A DNA stretch of 40,877 nucleotides, from positions 1 through 40,877 of the forward strand of contig UQQN01000007.1 of assembly GCA_900543155.1 (NCBI GenBank), in the 5' to 3' direction. The notes beneath the pieces are model-generated. The model was given only the letters and a program-made list of their open reading frames with translations. It ran no database searches and was not told the DNA's origin. Source of the DNA: an uncultured Prevotella sp. (GTDB lineage Bacteria > Bacteroidota > Bacteroidia > Bacteroidales > Bacteroidaceae). A program made the translations under genes and the position numbers. Below are positions 22,177-31,171 of this stretch, piece by piece (the first letter of the stretch is position 1; each line of letters starts with the position of its first letter).

Positions 22177-22701
22177 ATGAGTAAGAAGAGAGATAGAGAA
22201 GACGAAGAACGCGACGTTGACATGCACAGTGCTGATGAGAGCCAAACAAAGCAAACAACTGTTGAGGCTGCGGAAAAGGACGAAAAGGTACAAGAAGGAA
22301 GTGAAGTCGAGCGCGAAAAGCGCGAGGCTTTGCAGGCTTTGCGTGATCTTACTTCAGACGACGATATGTCGGGCGTTGATGAGCATGTAAAACTCTCGCT
22401 ATCATCGATTCTCGGCGGTGACATATTGGGTGGACGATGGTTCCGTCGACAGTTTTGGTACATCATTATGGTGGTGTGCATGCTCATTGTGTATGTGAGT
22501 AACCGATATGCGTGCCAACAAGAAATGATTCAAACCAAAATGCTTACGGACACGCTGCTCGACCGACGCTATAAAGCCTTGACACGATCGAGTCAACTTA
22601 AAGAGAAAACACGACGTAGCTACATTGAAGAGTCGCTTGCAGACACTACGTTGCAAACTCCCAATAATCCCTCGTATGTCATAAAAGTAGACAACGAATA
22701 A
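22177..22701 (+). CDS. ftsL: FtsL-like cell division protein
   Basis: A 174-residue bitopic membrane protein in the FtsL position between rsmH and ftsI. It has a long charged cytoplasmic N terminus (~90 residues, rich in Asp, Glu and Lys) and one membrane segment (FWYIIMVVCMLIVYVSN, about 94-110). A ~65-residue periplasmic part follows, with a coiled-coil-like stretch. This matches the FtsL-like proteins of Bacteroidota, where sequence is poorly conserved and context decides. It is expected to act with FtsQ/FtsB-type partners in activating FtsWI. The start at 22177 follows the rsmH stop by 40 bases; an earlier in-frame ATG inside rsmH would add sequence read out of frame from rsmH. Confidence 0.85.
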   Translation: MSKKRDREDEERDVDMHSADESQTKQTTVEAAEKDEKVQEGSEVEREKREALQALRDLTSDDDMSGVDEHVKLSLSSILGGDILGGRWFRRQFWYIIMVVCMLIVYVSNRYACQQEMIQTKMLTDTLLDRRYKALTRSSQLKEKTRRSYIEESLADTTLQTPNNPSYVIKVDNE

Positions 22702-22817
22702 ATTCACCCCAATATAAGTAGGTGGGTATCAAGTTGTGGATAAGTGAGATTCTGTCCCTTACACCCAAATGCCTGAGATGCCTGCCGAAAGAACCACTTA
22801 GCGCACATTTAATAAAA

Positions 22818-25418
22818 ATGAACTTTCAAGCAAAACAAGTTACGCGCCGCTATGCCTTCATAGCCTCGGTCTTGGTGATAGCTGGCTTGGCCGTTTTAGG
22901 CAGAGCAAGCTATATCATGGTGGTGAAAAAAGACTTTTGGATGGCAGTTAACGACCGTTTTACAAAAGAAAACGATACGGTGCCCCCCACACGTGGTAAT
23001 ATCCTTGCCGACAATGGGGAGGTACTTGCTGCTTCATTGCCCGAATATAAGCTCTATATGGACTTTATGTCGTGGGAGAAAGACGACAAGCGACGCAACA
23101 AAGAGCAACATAATCGCGACAGTTTGCTTACCGCAAAAATGGATAGCATTTGTAATGGTATGCACAAAATTCTGCCCGATATCGACCCCGTGGAATTTCG
23201 TAAATTGATGGAAGAAGGACGCGAAAGAGAAAGTCACCATTGGCCACTCTATAAAAAGCGTGTGTCTTACATCGTATATCGCCAAATAAAACAACTCCCC
23301 ATCTTTTGTAAGGGGGCGAATCTGGGTGGTTTTCACGTAGAAGAAATTAAGACACGTAAGAATCCTTACGGACATTTGGCAACACGTACCATTGGCGACC
23401 TTTTCAAGGCAGATGGTAAACCCCGTACGGGTTTGGAATTGAGTTACGATTCGGTACTTCGCGGTAAACCCGGTATTGCGCACCGACAAAAAGTGTTGAA
23501 CCGCTACCTTTCAATCATCGATAAACCCGCTGAGGATGGTTGCGACGTGATGACTACACTCAATGTGGGAATGCAGGATATCTGCGAAAAAGCACTCTCA
23601 GATAAACTCAATGAGCTTAACCAAAACGATGGCAATGTAAACTCAGGTGTGTGCATCTTGATGGAGGTGGCTACGGGCGATATAAAAGCGATGACCAGCT
23701 TGAGGCGTATGGCAGACGGCACATTCCAAGAAATCAATGCCGATGCCGTGAAAAACCTCTATGAACCAGGCTCAGTGTTTAAACCCATGTCATTCCTTGT
23801 GGGTATGGACGATGGCTTTATACACATGAACGATGTGGTAGACGTGGGTTGCGGTATTAAAGAAATGTATGGCCGCAAAATGCGCGATGCAAACTGGCGT
23901 TCGGGCGGTAGTGGCGTAGTAACTGTGCCACAAATCTTGCAAAAATCGCTCAATGTGGGTGTAAGTACACTCATAGACCGTGCCTATCATGCCAATCCAC
24001 GTAAGTTTGTAGAGGGTATTTATCGTATAGGTGTGGCTGAGGATTTGCACATTCCTATTCCAGGTTATGCACGTCCACGTATTCGTATGCCAAAACCCGA
24101 TGGTTCGAACTGGTCGAAAACCGCTTTGCCTTGGATGAGTATTGGTTACGAAACACAGATTCCACCAATTACCACAGTAAACTTCTATAACGGCATAGCC
24201 AATAATGGCAAATTGTTGCAACCACGCTTGGTAAAAGCCATTATGCGTGGGGGAGAGGTAATAGAAAATAAGCCCGTAGTGGTGTTGCGCGAGCAAATGG
24301 CTAAGCCCGAGGCGGTTAAGAATATTCAAGACATTTTGGAAAGTGTGGTAAGTTTAGGTCTTGGTAAAAAGGCTGGTTCACGCTATTTCCATGTTTCGGG
24401 TAAAACAGGTACGGCACAGATATGGACCAAAAATGGTTTTGCCTCGCAATACTTGGTTTCGTTTGCAGGATATTTCCCTTCAGAGAAACCGCTCTACTCA
24501 TGTATTGTCTGCATTCAAAAAGGTGCACCTGCATCGGGTGGTGGTATGTGTGCCCCCGTGTTTAAACGTGTGGCAGAAACTGTGATGGCACAACGCTTAT
24601 CGAGCAACTTTAGTGCCGCACGCGACTCGTTTAACTGCTTGAAACCCGTAATTGCTGCGGGCAATATCCATGCGGCACAGACCGTGCTCGACCAGTTGGG
24701 CATTGAATATAAATCGGGGGTTGAAACCGATAAATCGCAACTGACATGGGGCGTTTGTCAAACCTCGAATAATGGGCTAAATATGATGCTTGCGCCTAAT
24801 ACGGCAAACGATGTTGTGCCCGATGTGCGTGGTTATGGTTTGCGCGATGTGTTGTTCCGTCTTGAAAAATTAGGACTCAAGGTAAAGGTGCGTGGTGTGG
24901 GCTGTGTAACACAACAAAGCTTGCAACCTGGCTATCGCTTTAAACGGGGCGAAGAAATAGAGCTTATCTTGGGCGACGCAAAAGACATCCCCGTTGCTGA
25001 GCAAGATTCATTGCACAACGATGGGGCTGCTCAAAAAGTACAGGCAAATCAGCAACCCGAAGACCCTGAGCTCACTCCAACCCTTTCTGACGAAAAGAAA
25101 TATAAGGAAAAGGAGAAGCAAACGCAAGAAGATTTGAAACAGCAGAGGGCTCAAAAAGCTGAAAAGAATCTTGCTGACCAAAAGAAAAAAGAGAAAGAGC
25201 AAAAGCAAAAGTCAAAGCAACCTGCCATAGAGCCTAAGCAGAAAAAAGAATCAAACAAGCAAAAAGATAAAAAAGACGAGGATAGAAAGAATAGTTCTGT
25301 AAAATCTTCAAGGGATGCTCAGAGAAAGTCGACAGACAATAGGAAAAAGCAACCTGCTGCGCATTCGAAAAAGGCAAACGAGTCTAAAACAGACAGGAAT
25401 GCCAAAAAGAAAAATTAA
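22818..25418 (+). CDS. ftsI: Peptidoglycan D,D-transpeptidase FtsI with PASTA domain and Lys-rich tail
   Basis: An 866-residue class B penicillin-binding protein for septal cross-linking. A membrane anchor (AFIASVLVIAGLAVLG, ~11-26) and the dimerisation domain (PPTRGNILADNGEVLA) lead to the transpeptidase with SVFK (nucleophile Ser319), SLN (~378) and KTGT (529-532). A PASTA-like domain lies at about 665-720 (VVPDVRGYGLRDVLFRLEKLGLKV). The last ~130 residues are a low-complexity tail of Lys, Gln, Glu and Asp, not known from typical FtsI proteins of ~650-720 residues. The start at 22818 was chosen just before the anchor; an ATG at 22722 would add 32 residues unlike the family. Confidence 0.95.
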   Translation: MNFQAKQVTRRYAFIASVLVIAGLAVLGRASYIMVVKKDFWMAVNDRFTKENDTVPPTRGNILADNGEVLAASLPEYKLYMDFMSWEKDDKRRNKEQHNRDSLLTAKMDSICNGMHKILPDIDPVEFRKLMEEGRERESHHWPLYKKRVSYIVYRQIKQLPIFCKGANLGGFHVEEIKTRKNPYGHLATRTIGDLFKADGKPRTGLELSYDSVLRGKPGIAHRQKVLNRYLSIIDKPAEDGCDVMTTLNVGMQDICEKALSDKLNELNQNDGNVNSGVCILMEVATGDIKAMTSLRRMADGTFQEINADAVKNLYEPGSVFKPMSFLVGMDDGFIHMNDVVDVGCGIKEMYGRKMRDANWRSGGSGVVTVPQILQKSLNVGVSTLIDRAYHANPRKFVEGIYRIGVAEDLHIPIPGYARPRIRMPKPDGSNWSKTALPWMSIGYETQIPPITTVNFYNGIANNGKLLQPRLVKAIMRGGEVIENKPVVVLREQMAKPEAVKNIQDILESVVSLGLGKKAGSRYFHVSGKTGTAQIWTKNGFASQYLVSFAGYFPSEKPLYSCIVCIQKGAPASGGGMCAPVFKRVAETVMAQRLSSNFSAARDSFNCLKPVIAAGNIHAAQTVLDQLGIEYKSGVETDKSQLTWGVCQTSNNGLNMMLAPNTANDVVPDVRGYGLRDVLFRLEKLGLKVKVRGVGCVTQQSLQPGYRFKRGEEIELILGDAKDIPVAEQDSLHNDGAAQKVQANQQPEDPELTPTLSDEKKYKEKEKQTQEDLKQQRAQKAEKNLADQKKKEKEQKQKSKQPAIEPKQKKESNKQKDKKDEDRKNSSVKSSRDAQRKSTDNRKKQPAAHSKKANESKTDRNAKKKN

Positions 25419-25447
25419 ACACGACCATTTTTGCAACAATATTCACA

Positions 25448-26905
25448 ATGAAATTATCTGATATTCTCAGGAAAGTGACTGTTGCAGCCTCAAAAGGAGA
25501 CTTGCAACGCGAAATAACAGGTGTAAACATCGACTCGCGACAAGTGAAAGCCGGTGATTTGTTTGTTGCCGTAAAAGGCACGCAAGCCGACGGACACCAG
25601 TATATCTCAAAAGCGATTGAACTTGGCGCTGTTGCCATTTTGATGAGCGAACCTATTCCTGCCGAAGCACAAGAAAATGTGACCTATGTGCAGGTTGACG
25701 ACACAGAAGATGCGGTCGGAAAAGTGGCAACCACATTTTATGGTGACCCTACTACGAAACTGAAATTAGTAGGCGTTACGGGTACAAATGGTAAAACTAC
25801 GATTGCCACAGTGCTCTATAACATGTTCCGCTCTTTCGGACATAAGTGTGGTTTGTGCTCTACCGTATGCAACTTTATTGATGGTCGTGCGATTCCAGCC
25901 GATCATACAACTCCCGACCCCGTAACGCTAAACAAACTATTGGCTCAGATGGCTGAAGAGGGTTGCGAATACGCCTTTATGGAATGCTCATCGCATGCTA
26001 TCCATCAAAAACGTATTGGCGGATTGCGCTTCGTTGGTGGTATCTTTACAAACCTTACTCGCGACCACCTTGACTATCACAAAACATTCGAGAACTATCG
26101 CGATGCCAAAAAGGCATTCTTCGACATGTTGCCCAAGGGTGCCTTTGCCATTACAAATGCCGATGATAAAAACGGTATGGTGATGGTGCAAAACACGGCT
26201 GCTACCGTACGCACTTATTCAACACGTACAATGGCAGACTATCGTGGTCGCATTTTGGAAGAAAGCATCGAAGGCATGTTGCTCGACATTGATGGTCGCG
26301 AAGTGAGTGTACGTTTTGTGGGTCGATTCAACGTGTCGAACCTCTTGGCTGTGTATGGTGCTGCTTTAATGTTGGGCAAAACACCCGAAGACACCTTGCG
26401 CGTGCTCTCAACGCTCCACCCTGTGAATGGTCGTTTCGAAGCCATTCGTTCGCCTAAGGGATACAGTGCCGTAGTAGATTATGCACATACCCCTGATGCC
26501 TTGGCAAATGTGCTCACTGCCATTAACGAAATTGTGAAAAACAAAGGCAATGTAATCACTGTGTGTGGTGCAGGCGGTAACCGCGATAAGGGTAAACGTC
26601 CGCTCATGGCACAAGAGGCTGCAAATCGTTCAAACCGTGTGATTATTACCAGTGATAACCCTCGTTTTGAAGAACCACAAGACATTATCAATGACATGCT
26701 TGCAGGGCTCAACGATGAACAAAAGGCAAAAACTATTAGTATTTGTGACCGTCGTGAGGCAATACGTGCTGCAGCTATGATGGCACAACCTGGCGATGTG
26801 ATTCTTGTGGCAGGTAAGGGACACGAACCCTACCAAGAAATTAAGGGTGTGAAACACCACTTCGACGATCACGAAGAAATTAAAAAGGCATTTGGCATTG
26901 CTTAA
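25448..26905 (+). CDS. murE: UDP-MurNAc-L-Ala-D-Glu:meso-diaminopimelate ligase
   Basis: A 485-residue Mur ligase that adds the third residue to the UDP-MurNAc peptide in the cytoplasm. The P-loop GTNGKTT is at residues 112-118, the substrate-binding HTTPDPVTLNKLL follows, and DNPR at 403-406 is the motif that selects meso-diaminopimelate over lysine. The C-terminal VAGKGHEPYQEIKG is also typical. Hence the peptidoglycan is predicted to be of DAP type. It starts 29 bases after ftsI. Confidence 0.97.
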   Translation: MKLSDILRKVTVAASKGDLQREITGVNIDSRQVKAGDLFVAVKGTQADGHQYISKAIELGAVAILMSEPIPAEAQENVTYVQVDDTEDAVGKVATTFYGDPTTKLKLVGVTGTNGKTTIATVLYNMFRSFGHKCGLCSTVCNFIDGRAIPADHTTPDPVTLNKLLAQMAEEGCEYAFMECSSHAIHQKRIGGLRFVGGIFTNLTRDHLDYHKTFENYRDAKKAFFDMLPKGAFAITNADDKNGMVMVQNTAATVRTYSTRTMADYRGRILEESIEGMLLDIDGREVSVRFVGRFNVSNLLAVYGAALMLGKTPEDTLRVLSTLHPVNGRFEAIRSPKGYSAVVDYAHTPDALANVLTAINEIVKNKGNVITVCGAGGNRDKGKRPLMAQEAANRSNRVIITSDNPRFEEPQDIINDMLAGLNDEQKAKTISICDRREAIRAAAMMAQPGDVILVAGKGHEPYQEIKGVKHHFDDHEEIKKAFGIA

Positions 26906-27064
26906 TTTCGCACCATTAGGGTTTTTCTTTGAAAGCCCCTTGTGCGAAACCCCAAAATGCAAAGTCTATAAAAATAAACTGACAACCGCTTTTTGCACCG
27001 CAAAGCGACGCAGCATGTGCTAACAAATGCCGCGCCAACGGCGATTGCCACAAAAATAGTACAC

Positions 27065-28333
27065 ATGTTATACTACCTTTTCCGTTTTCTCGAGCAATTC
27101 GGCGTATCAGGGTCGGGTATGTGGTCATATATCTCCTTCCGAGCCTTGCTTGCGCTTATCCTTGCCTTAGCCATTTCAACATGGTTTGGTCAATATTTTA
27201 TTAAATGGATGAAGCGCCACCACATTAGCGAAACACAACGAGATGCGTCTATCGACCCATTTGGCGTGAAAAAGCTCAATGTGCCCTCAATGGGCGGCAT
27301 CATTATCATTGTTGCCATATTGGTGCCTTGCTTATTGTTAGGCCGTTTGCGCAATATCTACCTCATACTGATGCTTGTCACCACCGTGTGGCTCGGTTTG
27401 TTAGGTTTTCTTGACGACTACATCAAAATTTTCAAGAAAAATAAAGATGGACTTCCTGGACGATTTAAAATTGTAGGTCAGGTGTTGCTCGGTCTCTTCG
27501 TGGGACTTACGCTCTACTTGAGTCCAGATGCTACGATTCGCGAAAACATCGAGATGCAGCAACACGGACAGCACACCGAGATTGTGCATAAAAGTCAGCC
27601 AGTAAAGAGTACCAAAACCACCATACCCTTTGTAAAAGAAAACAACTTTGACTATGCCACCTTGGCTTCGTTCTGCGGAGAATATAAAACCCAAGTAGGT
27701 TGGATAATCTTTGTCATTGTTACCATCTTTGTCATTACAGCTGTGTCGAATGGTGCAAACCTTAATGATGGTATGGACGGTATGGCTGCAGGCAACTCCG
27801 CCATCATATTTATAGCCTTAGGCATATTAGCTTATGTCTCCAGCCATATAGAATTTGCTGCCTATCTTAACATTATGTATGTGCCAGGCTCGCAAGAGTT
27901 GGTAATCTTTACCTGTGCTACGGTAGGTGCGCTCATAGGTTTTTTGTGGTATAATGCCTATCCTGCCCAAGTGTTTATGGGCGATACAGGCTCTTTGGCA
28001 ATTGGTGGTATCATTGCTGTGTTGGCAATTATCATTCACAAAGAGTTGCTCATCCCTATTCTTTGTGGCATATTCCTGTTTGAAAGCCTCAGTGTAATTC
28101 TGCAAGTAGAATATTTCAAGTTGGGAAAACGTCGTGGTGTAAAGCAACGCATCTTTAAGCGTACACCCATCCACGATAACTTCCGTGTGCTTCCCTCACA
28201 ACTCGACCCCGAGTGCAAATATTTGCTGAAATGGCCGTCGGGAGCATGGCACGAATCAAAAATCACGGTGCGCTTTTGGATCACTACCATCCTGCTTGCC
28301 GCACTTACCATCATCACACTCAAGATAAGATAA
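27065..28333 (+). CDS. mraY: Phospho-N-acetylmuramoyl-pentapeptide transferase
   Basis: A 422-residue polytopic enzyme making lipid I from UDP-MurNAc-pentapeptide and undecaprenyl phosphate. About ten membrane segments are visible. Conserved motifs: VPSMGGIIII, LGFLDDYIK with the Asp pair, NGANLNDGMDGMAAGN, and FMGDTGSLAIGG, followed by KRTPIHDNFR. It is longer than E. coli MraY (360) because of a ~50-residue loop after the fifth segment (DATIRENIEMQQHGQHTEI...), as is common in Bacteroidota. The start at 27065 begins the first membrane segment (MLYYLFRFLEQF); an ATG at 26993 would add non-family sequence. Confidence 0.96.
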   Translation: MLYYLFRFLEQFGVSGSGMWSYISFRALLALILALAISTWFGQYFIKWMKRHHISETQRDASIDPFGVKKLNVPSMGGIIIIVAILVPCLLLGRLRNIYLILMLVTTVWLGLLGFLDDYIKIFKKNKDGLPGRFKIVGQVLLGLFVGLTLYLSPDATIRENIEMQQHGQHTEIVHKSQPVKSTKTTIPFVKENNFDYATLASFCGEYKTQVGWIIFVIVTIFVITAVSNGANLNDGMDGMAAGNSAIIFIALGILAYVSSHIEFAAYLNIMYVPGSQELVIFTCATVGALIGFLWYNAYPAQVFMGDTGSLAIGGIIAVLAIIIHKELLIPILCGIFLFESLSVILQVEYFKLGKRRGVKQRIFKRTPIHDNFRVLPSQLDPECKYLLKWPSGAWHESKITVRFWITTILLAALTIITLKIR

Positions 28334-28351
28334 AGACTCAAGTCTTATAGC

Positions 28352-28382
28352 GGTGGTTCAGCACACGCTGTTCAGAACCACC
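28352..28382 (+). other. Hairpin in the mraY-murD spacer
   Basis: An 8-bp stem GGTGGTTC (28352-28359)/GAACCACC (28375-28382), with no T run after it. It could be an RNA processing or stability site inside the dcw transcript. Confidence 0.35.
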
Positions 28383-28400
28383 CATAACACATAAACCACA

Positions 28401-29741
28401 ATGAAGTTAGTAGTATTAGGAGCTGCCGAGAGCGGTGTAGGCGCTGCCATCTTGGCACAGCAAAAGGGTTACGAAGTGTTTGTGTCCGACATGGGAAGCA
28501 TTAAACCTCATTACAAGGAAATGCTGAACCAATACCACATAGAGTGGGAAGAAGGGCAACACACCGCAGAGCGCATACTTACTGCCACAGAGGTAGTAAA
28601 GAGTCCTGGTATTCCCGAAACCGCTCCTATGGTAGCCAAGCTCATGGCGCAAGGCACACCCATACTCAGCGAAATAGAATTTGCTGCTCGCTATACCGAT
28701 GCACGTATGATTTGCATCACCGGTAGCAATGGCAAAACCACCACCACCTCGCTCATCTACCACATCTTGAAAAAGGCTGGGGTAGACGTGGGCTTAGCAG
28801 GTAATATCGGACATAGCCTTGCCCTGCAAGTAGCGCAAGCACCCCATAGCACCTATGTAATAGAACTCTCGTCGTTCCAACTCGACAACATGTATAAGTT
28901 CCGTGCAAATATTGCCGTGTTGCTTAACATCACCCCCGATCACCTCGACCGTTACGGCTTTGAAATGCAAAACTACGTAGACTCAAAGATGCGTATCTTG
29001 CAAAATCAAACAGCCGACGACACCTTTGTGTATTGGAAAGAAGACGAGCATGTGCCCCACGAGTTGCCTAAATATAACGACCCCAGCAAAAAGTGCGGTT
29101 TCACCGACGAAGAACAGCTCAATTCATCGGGCTATGCCACTGCCGACACGTTTGTGGTAAATTCTCCCGTACACTTTGAAATGCCACTTAGCCAACTCTC
29201 TCTGCCTGGTCGCCACAACTTGCGCAACTCTTTGGCAGCAGCCATCGCATGTCTTGCCGCAGGCATCGATGCTGAGGTTGTGCGCCAAGGACTTTCAGAC
29301 TTCCCAGGTGTAGAGCACCGTCTTGAAAAAGCAGGTACCGTAGCAGACATACATTTCGTAAACGATTCAAAGGCTACCAATGTCGATGCTTGCTATTGTG
29401 CCCTCGAAAGCATGAAGACCCCCGTAGTGCTAATTCTTGGAGGCAAAGACAAGGGCAACGACTACACACAAATCATCCCCTTCGTTAAGCAAAAGTGTCG
29501 TGCAATAGTCTACATGGGTGTAGATAATGCCAAACTTCATGCCAATTTCGATGCCCTAAAACTCCCCGTAGCCGATACACACTCAATGGCTGAATGCCTT
29601 GAAAATGCCGTAAAACTTGCCCAACCTGGCGACACCATACTTCTCAGTCCGTGTTGTGCCAGCTTCGATTTGTTCAAAAACATGGAAGACCGTGGCGAAC
29701 AATTCAAAGCATGGGTAAAGGCTTGGGACGGAACGAAATGA
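28401..29741 (+). CDS. murD: UDP-N-acetylmuramoyl-L-alanine:D-glutamate ligase
   Basis: A 446-residue Mur ligase that adds D-glutamate to UDP-MurNAc-L-Ala. It has an N-terminal Rossmann-like domain starting MKLVVLGAAESGVGAA and the ATP P-loop GSNGKTTTT from residue 108. ELSSFQLD, ITPDHLDRYG, GRHNLRNSLAA, NDSKATNVDA and the C-terminal LLSPCCASFDLFKNMEDRG motif are all characteristic of MurD. Sits between mraY and ftsW in the usual order. Confidence 0.97.
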   Translation: MKLVVLGAAESGVGAAILAQQKGYEVFVSDMGSIKPHYKEMLNQYHIEWEEGQHTAERILTATEVVKSPGIPETAPMVAKLMAQGTPILSEIEFAARYTDARMICITGSNGKTTTTSLIYHILKKAGVDVGLAGNIGHSLALQVAQAPHSTYVIELSSFQLDNMYKFRANIAVLLNITPDHLDRYGFEMQNYVDSKMRILQNQTADDTFVYWKEDEHVPHELPKYNDPSKKCGFTDEEQLNSSGYATADTFVVNSPVHFEMPLSQLSLPGRHNLRNSLAAAIACLAAGIDAEVVRQGLSDFPGVEHRLEKAGTVADIHFVNDSKATNVDACYCALESMKTPVVLILGGKDKGNDYTQIIPFVKQKCRAIVYMGVDNAKLHANFDALKLPVADTHSMAECLENAVKLAQPGDTILLSPCCASFDLFKNMEDRGEQFKAWVKAWDGTK

Positions 29742-29789
29742 TGATTTTAGAAACGAAGTTAGAAGAAATCTTTTTTTAAAAAAATCAAG

Positions 29790-31142
29790 ATGGGATTTTT
29801 CTCAAGATCAAAGAATAAAACTGCCACGGCACCCTCCTTACAAACAGATGTGGCACAGACTCAGACCGCAGCGTCCACCCCAAAGCCCGAGCGCGATAGT
29901 TCGCGTTTAGGCTCACTCTTCATGGGCGATCGTGTGATATGGGTTGTTTTCTTCTTCCTTTGCATCATCTCGTTGGTCGAAGTCTACAGCGCTGCAAGCA
30001 CCCTTGCCTATAAGAGTGGACGCTTTTGGGAGCCCCTTGTCAAGCAAGCCGTGTTCTTGGGCGTAGGCACATTCATTGTGATCATCGTACACCGCATGCC
30101 CTGTCGTTGGTTCAAGGCATTCCCCCTGTTCATGTGGACGTTGTCAGTCATCATGCTTATATGCACCCTCTTTTCGGGAGCGGCAACAAACGATGCCTCA
30201 CGATGGATAAGTTTCTTGGGCATACAGTTTCAACCCTCCGAGATAGCCAAAGGAGCTGTCGTAATAACCGTAGCGCTTATATTGTCGCGAACCCAAACCC
30301 CCACAGGAACCAACCGCAAGGCGATGAAATACATACTCTCGCTTTCGCTCATCCCCATACTACTCATCTTCCCCGAGAACCTCTCCACCGCAGCCCTACT
30401 TTTTGGCGTAGTCATTCTCATGATGTTCATAGGGCGTGTACCACTTGTGCAGTTAGGCAAACTTTTCGGCGTCCTGGCACTCATAGGCCTTGTGGTAGGT
30501 ATGCTCGTGGCAATATCGCCCCAGGTTGGTTTCCTTCATCGACTCGAAACCTGGAAGGGACGTATCGAAGAACACTTTGTGGGAGGCGAAGAAGCCAAGC
30601 AAAACGAAGACCCTCGCACCTACGACATCGACAAAAAAGCGCAAGTAGCGCATGCCAATATAGCCATCGTTTCGAGCAATATCATAGGCAGAATGCCAGG
30701 CAACTCAGTGCAGCGCGACTTTTTAAGTCAAGCATTCTCCGACTTTATTTTTGCCGTAATCATCGAGGAAATGGGCATTTGGGGCGCTGCCATAGTGGTG
30801 TTCTTATACATCATCCTACTCTTCCGAGCGGGGCGCATAGCCAGTCGGTGCGAGCGGAATTTCCCACCATTCCTTGCCATGGGGCTCACGTTGCTACTGG
30901 TGTCACAAGCCATGCTCAATATGTGGGTAGCCGTGGGCCTATTCCCCGTAACCGGTCAGCCACTCCCCCTAATCAGTCGTGGTGGCACATCAACCCTCAT
31001 CAACTGTTTCTACATAGGCATGATTCTTAGCGTAAGCCGATATGCCAAGCAGGTCAAAGAACCCCAACACACACAGTTCGATGGTCCAATGAACGATATA
31101 AAACATACCGAAGAACGCCGAAAGGTAAAGGTAAAAGCTTAA
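29790..31142 (+). CDS. ftsW: Septal peptidoglycan polymerase FtsW
   Basis: A 450-residue SEDS-family glycosyltransferase, partner of FtsI at the septum. After a ~45-residue polar N terminus come about ten membrane segments. Family motifs include NDASRWISFLGIQFQPSEIAKGA (~134-156), the periplasmic loop with HANIAIVSSNIIGRMPGNSVQRDFL, DFIFAVIIEEMG, and the C-terminal GLFPVTGQPLPLISRGGTS. It is the last dcw gene present here: hisS follows after 29 bases and murG is missing. Confidence 0.96.
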   Translation: MGFFSRSKNKTATAPSLQTDVAQTQTAASTPKPERDSSRLGSLFMGDRVIWVVFFFLCIISLVEVYSAASTLAYKSGRFWEPLVKQAVFLGVGTFIVIIVHRMPCRWFKAFPLFMWTLSVIMLICTLFSGAATNDASRWISFLGIQFQPSEIAKGAVVITVALILSRTQTPTGTNRKAMKYILSLSLIPILLIFPENLSTAALLFGVVILMMFIGRVPLVQLGKLFGVLALIGLVVGMLVAISPQVGFLHRLETWKGRIEEHFVGGEEAKQNEDPRTYDIDKKAQVAHANIAIVSSNIIGRMPGNSVQRDFLSQAFSDFIFAVIIEEMGIWGAAIVVFLYIILLFRAGRIASRCERNFPPFLAMGLTLLLVSQAMLNMWVAVGLFPVTGQPLPLISRGGTSTLINCFYIGMILSVSRYAKQVKEPQHTQFDGPMNDIKHTEERRKVKVKA

Positions 31143-31171
31143 TAGGCTATAAACTAAAATAACTCAACAAG

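Noticed and set aside
30026..31030. 334-codon open frame inside ftsW, same strand, another frame
   Set aside because: The product is rich in His, Arg, Ser and Thr with no family features, and it lies wholly within a confirmed FtsW gene.
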